Shown: one piece after another, positions 60,944 to 64,000 of the stretch
How positions within the stretch are numbered: the stretch's first letter is position 1
How the letters are laid out: each line of letters starts with the position of its first letter
From: Cellulosimicrobium sp. ES-005
GTDB lineage: Bacteria; Actinomycetota; Actinomycetes; Actinomycetales; Cellulomonadaceae
Assembly (NCBI RefSeq): GCF_040448685.1
Contig: NZ_CP159290.1
Span: forward strand, 496,001-560,000
Reading direction: 5' to 3'
Length of the DNA stretch: 64,000 nt
Made by a program: the position numbers and the translations under genes
The notes under the pieces: model-generated
The model's database searches: none
The model's input: the letters and a program-made list of their open reading frames with translations, nothing else
Told to the model about the DNA's origin: nothing

Positions 60944-61627
60944 TCAGGCAGACGCGCGGGCGGAGCCGGCGGGGGTGCCGCGGTCGTCGGCGAAGTCGCC
61001 GGTGACGAGGTACGTCACGCGCTTGGCGATGGAGACGCCGTGGTCCCCGAAGCGCTCGTAGTAGCGGCCTACGAGCGTGACGTCGACGGTCTCCTGCGGG
61101 GTCCCCGTCCACGTGCCGTCGAGCAGCGCGGTGAAGGTGTCCTGGTGGAGCTTGTCGAGCAGGTCGTCGTCGCGCTCGATGTTCGCGGCGACGGTCAGGT
61201 CGCGCGTCGTGAGGAGCGTCGTCGTCCGGCGGGCGACGCGCACGGCGGCGTCGTGCATCTGCTCGAAGGTCCGGTGCAGGGACGGCTCGATCGCCCGGGC
61301 CGGGTAGCGGCCGCGCGCGACCTGCGCGATGTGCCGGGCGAGGTCGCCCATGCGCTCCAGGGTGGCGCTCATGCGCAGCGCGCTGACCACGACCCGCAGG
61401 TCGGTGGCCACGGGCTGCTGCTGCGCGAGGAGGAGCACGCAGCGCTCGTCGAGCTCGCGCTCGAGGGCGTCGATCGTGTGATCGTCGCCGATGACCGACT
61501 GCGCGAGCTGCAGGTCCGCCGTGAGGAGCGCCTGCCCCGCGCGGTTGACGGCCGACTCCACCAGCCGGCTCATCTCGGCCAGGTCGTCGCCGACCTGCTT
61601 CAGCTCGGCCTCGAAGATCTCCCGCAT
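60944..61627 (-). CDS. phoU: Phosphate transport system regulatory protein PhoU
   Basis: A 227-residue all-helical protein of two PhoU repeats. It begins MREIFEAELKQVGDDLAEMS and contains EDRERLDE-like acidic metal sites in DALERELDERCVLL, LERMGDLARHIAQVA and GRYYERFGDHGVSIAKRVTY. PhoU links phosphate uptake to the histidine kinase and represses the regulon when phosphate is ample. ATG 61627 follows gagggaagc. It is divergent from senX3-regX3. Confidence 0.94.
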   Translation of the reverse strand: MREIFEAELKQVGDDLAEMSRLVESAVNRAGQALLTADLQLAQSVIGDDHTIDALERELDERCVLLLAQQQPVATDLRVVVSALRMSATLERMGDLARHIAQVARGRYPARAIEPSLHRTFEQMHDAAVRVARRTTTLLTTRDLTVAANIERDDDLLDKLHQDTFTALLDGTWTGTPQETVDVTLVGRYYERFGDHGVSIAKRVTYLVTGDFADDRGTPAGSARASA

Positions 61628-61746
61628 CGCTTCCCTCTCGTCGTGACCGGTCCGTCCGGTCCGTGACGGCGTGCGCCCCTGCGCGCCGGGCGGCGCCCGG
61701 GCACGCCGTCGGCTCCCGTCACGCTCGCAGGTGCGGTCGACCGGGC

Positions 61747-61779
61747 GGTGAACTCCAGGGCGCCGCCAGGTGAACTCTT
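61747..61779. promoter_or_regulatory. PHO-box-like direct repeats (candidate RegX3 site)
   Basis: ggtgaactc occurs at 61747-61755 and 61769-61777, 22 bp apart, with a degenerate middle unit gggcgccgcca at 61758; on the other strand this is gagttcacc. Three 11-bp units match the layout of PHO boxes (GTTCACC-type direct repeats) bound by PhoP/RegX3. It lies between phoU and senX3. Confidence 0.65.
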
Positions 61780-61833
61780 GGCGGCTCACGCCCGTGGAGC
61801 GCCGGATCGACGGGTCGGGCGCGCGCGCGACCG

Positions 61834-61839
61834 TACGCT
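61834..61839 (+). promoter_or_regulatory. senX3 -10 box (leaderless)
   Basis: TACGCT, 6 bp before the GTG at 61846, 55 bp downstream of the PHO-box-like repeat. Confidence 0.45.
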
Positions 61840-61845
61840 GGACGT

Positions 61846-63144
61846 GTGCAAGCCGAGAGTCTCATCGAGGGCGCGACCGTGCTGGCCGCCGGCGTCGTGG
61901 GCGTCGTCGTCGGCGTGATCGCGGCCATCGCGTTCCGTGTGAGCGAGCGCCAGCAGCGCGCCGCCCGGGTGGAGCCGACGCCCGAGCTCGACGAGGGTCT
62001 CGTCCGCGTGCTCGCCGTCCTGCGGTCCGCCGCCGTCGTGCTGGACGAGGAGGGCGAGGTCGTGCGGGCCAGCCCGCCGGCGTACGCGCTGGGCGTGGTG
62101 CGCGGCGACGCGGTCGCGCACGCGGCGATCCGGGACATGATCGACGACGTGCGCCGGGACGGCGTGATCCGCGACGAGGAGCTCGAGCTCCCGCGCGGGC
62201 CGGTCGGCCGGGGCACGGTCATGCTCCAGGTCCGCGTCGCCCAGGTGGGCCCCCAGCACATGCTCGTGCTCGCGGAGGACCGGACCGAGGCGCGGCGCGT
62301 CGAGGCGATCCGGCGCGACTTCGTCGTGAACGTGTCCCACGAGCTGAAGACGCCGGTCGGGGCGCTGGCGCTGCTCGCCGAGACGGTGCAGGACGCGGCC
62401 GACGACCCGGTGGCGGTGCGGCGGTTCTCCGCGCGCATGCAGTCGGAGGCGACGCGTCTGTCCGCGCTCGTGCAGGAGATCATCGAGCTCTCGCGGCTCC
62501 AGGTCGCGGGCGCGCTCCAGGAGGTCACGGTCGTGCCGGTGCGGGGCGTCGTCGAGGAGGCGGTGGACCGCGCGCGCACGACGGCGCAGGGCAAGGGCAT
62601 CACGCTCACGACCGGGGGAGAGCTCGACGCCGCGGTGTACGGCGACCACAACCTGCTCGTCACCGCGGTGCGCAACCTCCTCGACAACGCGGTCGCCTAC
62701 TCGGGCGAGAACACGCGCGTGGGGGTCGGCGTCTCGCTCGCGGGCGACCTGGTCGAGATCGCGGTCGTGGACCAGGGCATCGGCATCTCTGCCGACGAGC
62801 AGGCCCGCGTGTTCGAGCGGTTCTACCGCGTGGACCCCGCGCGCTCGCGCGACACCGGCGGGACGGGCCTCGGCCTGAGCATCGTCAAGCACGTCGCCGC
62901 CGACCACGGCGGCGAGGTCACCATGTGGTCCGAGCCGGGACGCGGCTCCACCTTCACGCTCCGGATCCCCGCGGCGGACGTGCCGGTCGACCGGGCGGAC
63001 GCCGCGGCGTCGGGCACGACCCACGACGCTCCGGGGGACGAGGGCACGGCCGGGGCGGACCCCGGGACCGTGCAGCACGACGTGCGGTGGGCCGCGCAGG
63101 CCCCCGCACCCGACGACGTACAGAACAAGGAGGTAGGCGCGTGA
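61846..63144 (+). CDS. senX3: Phosphate-sensing histidine kinase SenX3
   Basis: A 432-residue sensor kinase. One N-terminal membrane helix (about residues 8-28, GATVLAAGVVGVVVGVIAAI), a PAS-like domain (45-145), and the H-box FVVNVSHELKTPVGALALLA (phospho-His about residue 165). ATPase motifs are NLLDNAVAYSGEN (N), VVDQGIGIS (G1) and GGTGLGLSIVKHV (G2). The C-terminal 40 residues are disordered. It phosphorylates RegX3, whose gene overlaps by 4 bp. Confidence 0.94.
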   Translation: MQAESLIEGATVLAAGVVGVVVGVIAAIAFRVSERQQRAARVEPTPELDEGLVRVLAVLRSAAVVLDEEGEVVRASPPAYALGVVRGDAVAHAAIRDMIDDVRRDGVIRDEELELPRGPVGRGTVMLQVRVAQVGPQHMLVLAEDRTEARRVEAIRRDFVVNVSHELKTPVGALALLAETVQDAADDPVAVRRFSARMQSEATRLSALVQEIIELSRLQVAGALQEVTVVPVRGVVEEAVDRARTTAQGKGITLTTGGELDAAVYGDHNLLVTAVRNLLDNAVAYSGENTRVGVGVSLAGDLVEIAVVDQGIGISADEQARVFERFYRVDPARSRDTGGTGLGLSIVKHVAADHGGEVTMWSEPGRGSTFTLRIPAADVPVDRADAAASGTTHDAPGDEGTAGADPGTVQHDVRWAAQAPAPDDVQNKEVGA

Positions 63145-63845
63145 CGCGCATCCTGGTGGTGGAGGACGAGGAGTCGTACCGCGACCCGTTGACGTACCAG
63201 CTGCGGCGCGAGGGCTTCGACGTCGTCGAGGCGGCGACGGGCACCGAGGCGCTGGAGCGGTTCGACGCGGACGGGGCGGACCTGGTCCTGCTCGACCTCA
63301 TGCTCCCCGGGCTCAGTGGCACCGAGGTGTGCCGCGAGCTGCGGCAGCGCGGCGACGTGCCCGTCATCATGCTCACGGCGAAGGACTCGGAGATCGACAA
63401 GGTCGTGGGCCTCGAGCTGGGTGCGGACGACTACGTGACGAAGCCGTACTCGTTCCGCGAGCTGCTCGCGCGCGTGCGCGCCGTGCTGCGCCGCAAGGGC
63501 GGGGAGAACGGGGGCGAGGTCGTCGCGGAGAGCGCGCTGGAGGTGGGTCCGGTGCGCATGGACGTCGAGCGGCACACGGTGAGCGTCGACGGCCAGGTCG
63601 TGCCGTTCCCGCTCAAGGAGTTCGAGCTCCTGGAGCTGCTGCTGCGCAACGCGGGGCGCGTGCTCACGCGCGGGCAGCTCATCGACCGGGTCTGGGGCAC
63701 GGACTACGTGGGCGACACCAAGACGCTCGACGTCCACGTGAAGCGCATCCGGTCGAAGATCGAGCCCGAGCCGGCGAGCCCGCGCTACCTCCTCACGGTC
63801 CGCGGGCTCGGCTACAAGATCGCGGACGGCGTCGGCCAGTCCTGA
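63141..63845 (+). CDS. regX3: Response regulator RegX3
   Basis: A 234-residue OmpR/PhoB-type regulator of phosphate starvation genes. Receiver domain: ILVVEDEESYRDPL (acidic pocket), phospho-Asp in DLVLLDLMLPGLSG (about residue 53), MLTAKDSEIDKVVGLELGAD, KPYSF (Lys about 103). The winged-helix output domain ends with TLDVHVKRIRSKIEPEPASP and VRGLGYKI. GTG 63141 has aaggaggt upstream and overlaps the senX3 stop. Confidence 0.96.
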   Translation: MTRILVVEDEESYRDPLTYQLRREGFDVVEAATGTEALERFDADGADLVLLDLMLPGLSGTEVCRELRQRGDVPVIMLTAKDSEIDKVVGLELGADDYVTKPYSFRELLARVRAVLRRKGGENGGEVVAESALEVGPVRMDVERHTVSVDGQVVPFPLKEFELLELLLRNAGRVLTRGQLIDRVWGTDYVGDTKTLDVHVKRIRSKIEPEPASPRYLLTVRGLGYKIADGVGQS

Positions 63846-63880
63846 GGAACGACCGCCCGGCACGGGCGCACGGCCGGACC

Positions 63881-63923
63881 GACGGCCCCGGCACGTCCTC
63901 TCCAGGACCGTGCCGGGGCCGTC
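63881..63923 (+). terminator. regX3 terminator
   Basis: gacggccccggcacgtcct and aggaccgtgccggggccgtc pair with a single bulge and a 4-nt loop. The 77 bp after it to the window end are Pro/Gly-codon-like, C-rich sequence with no gene that I can support. Confidence 0.7.
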
Positions 63924-64000
63924 TCCGTGTCCGCCCCAGCGCCCGTCCGGCGCCCGTCCCCGTGCCGTGCCCGTGCCCGTGCGACGTCGGCCCACCCCGC

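Overview
The window is high-GC DNA from an actinobacterium. The 16S rRNA gene, the mycothiol enzymes (MshA, a maleylpyruvate isomerase-family protein), the coenzyme F420 genes, Lsr2 and SenX3-RegX3 all point to the Micrococcales. From memory the 16S looks most like Cellulosimicrobium (Promicromonosporaceae); I could not run a search to confirm this. It reads as an ordinary chromosomal segment. I see no prophage, insertion sequence, CRISPR array or tRNA gene.

Layout. 1-9.9 kb holds accessory metabolism: an FAD/Fe-S oxidase cut by the window edge, a lipoprotein, oleate hydratase, a MocR regulator divergent from an aldo/keto reductase, a GNAT remnant, a nitroreductase and a frameshifted lipoprotein gene. 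10-12.2 kb holds two coenzyme F420 genes (cofC/fbiD and fbiA) and a thiamine-binding-type protein. 12.3-16.9 kb holds an uncharacterised protein, an ABC-2 exporter and a WYL regulator behind a perfect palindrome. 17.0-22.9 kb is one rRNA operon (16S-23S-5S) with promoters, processing stems and terminator. 23-28.9 kb, on the minus strand, holds a hydrolase/oxidoreductase pair, a mycothiol-dependent-type enzyme, and metY-metX behind a leader that contains a seven-residue Cys-bearing ORF. 28.9-36.7 kb holds an NlpC/P60 hydrolase, a large RCC1/cell-wall-binding surface protein, inorganic pyrophosphatase, a PBP4-type DD-peptidase and a VapBC module.

36.7-56.1 kb is a long, tightly packed plus-strand housekeeping run: DUF2342 metalloprotease, tilS, hpt, ftsH, folE, folP, a folB-folK fusion, DUF3180, two PH-domain membrane proteins, DUF2520, panC, panD, nadB, nadC and lysS. 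Many of these genes overlap by 1-4 bp (ATGA, GTGA, TGATG). It makes folate, pantothenate and NAD precursors together with tRNA, purine-salvage and protease functions. 56.1-64 kb holds a small membrane protein, lsr2, a lactonase-like propeller, mshA, an F420-dependent nitroreductase-type protein, gpmA, and phoU divergent from senX3-regX3 with a PHO-box-like repeat between them.

Three patterns go beyond gene content. First, many genes begin about 6-7 bp after a TANNNT-like -10 box, which suggests widespread leaderless transcription. Second, a 21-bp repeat built on aggtagagccctggt occurs at three intergenic sites, in tandem or as large hairpins. Third, a 55-bp near-palindrome between nadB and nadC has a partial relative inside cofC, where it coincides with an in-frame insertion.
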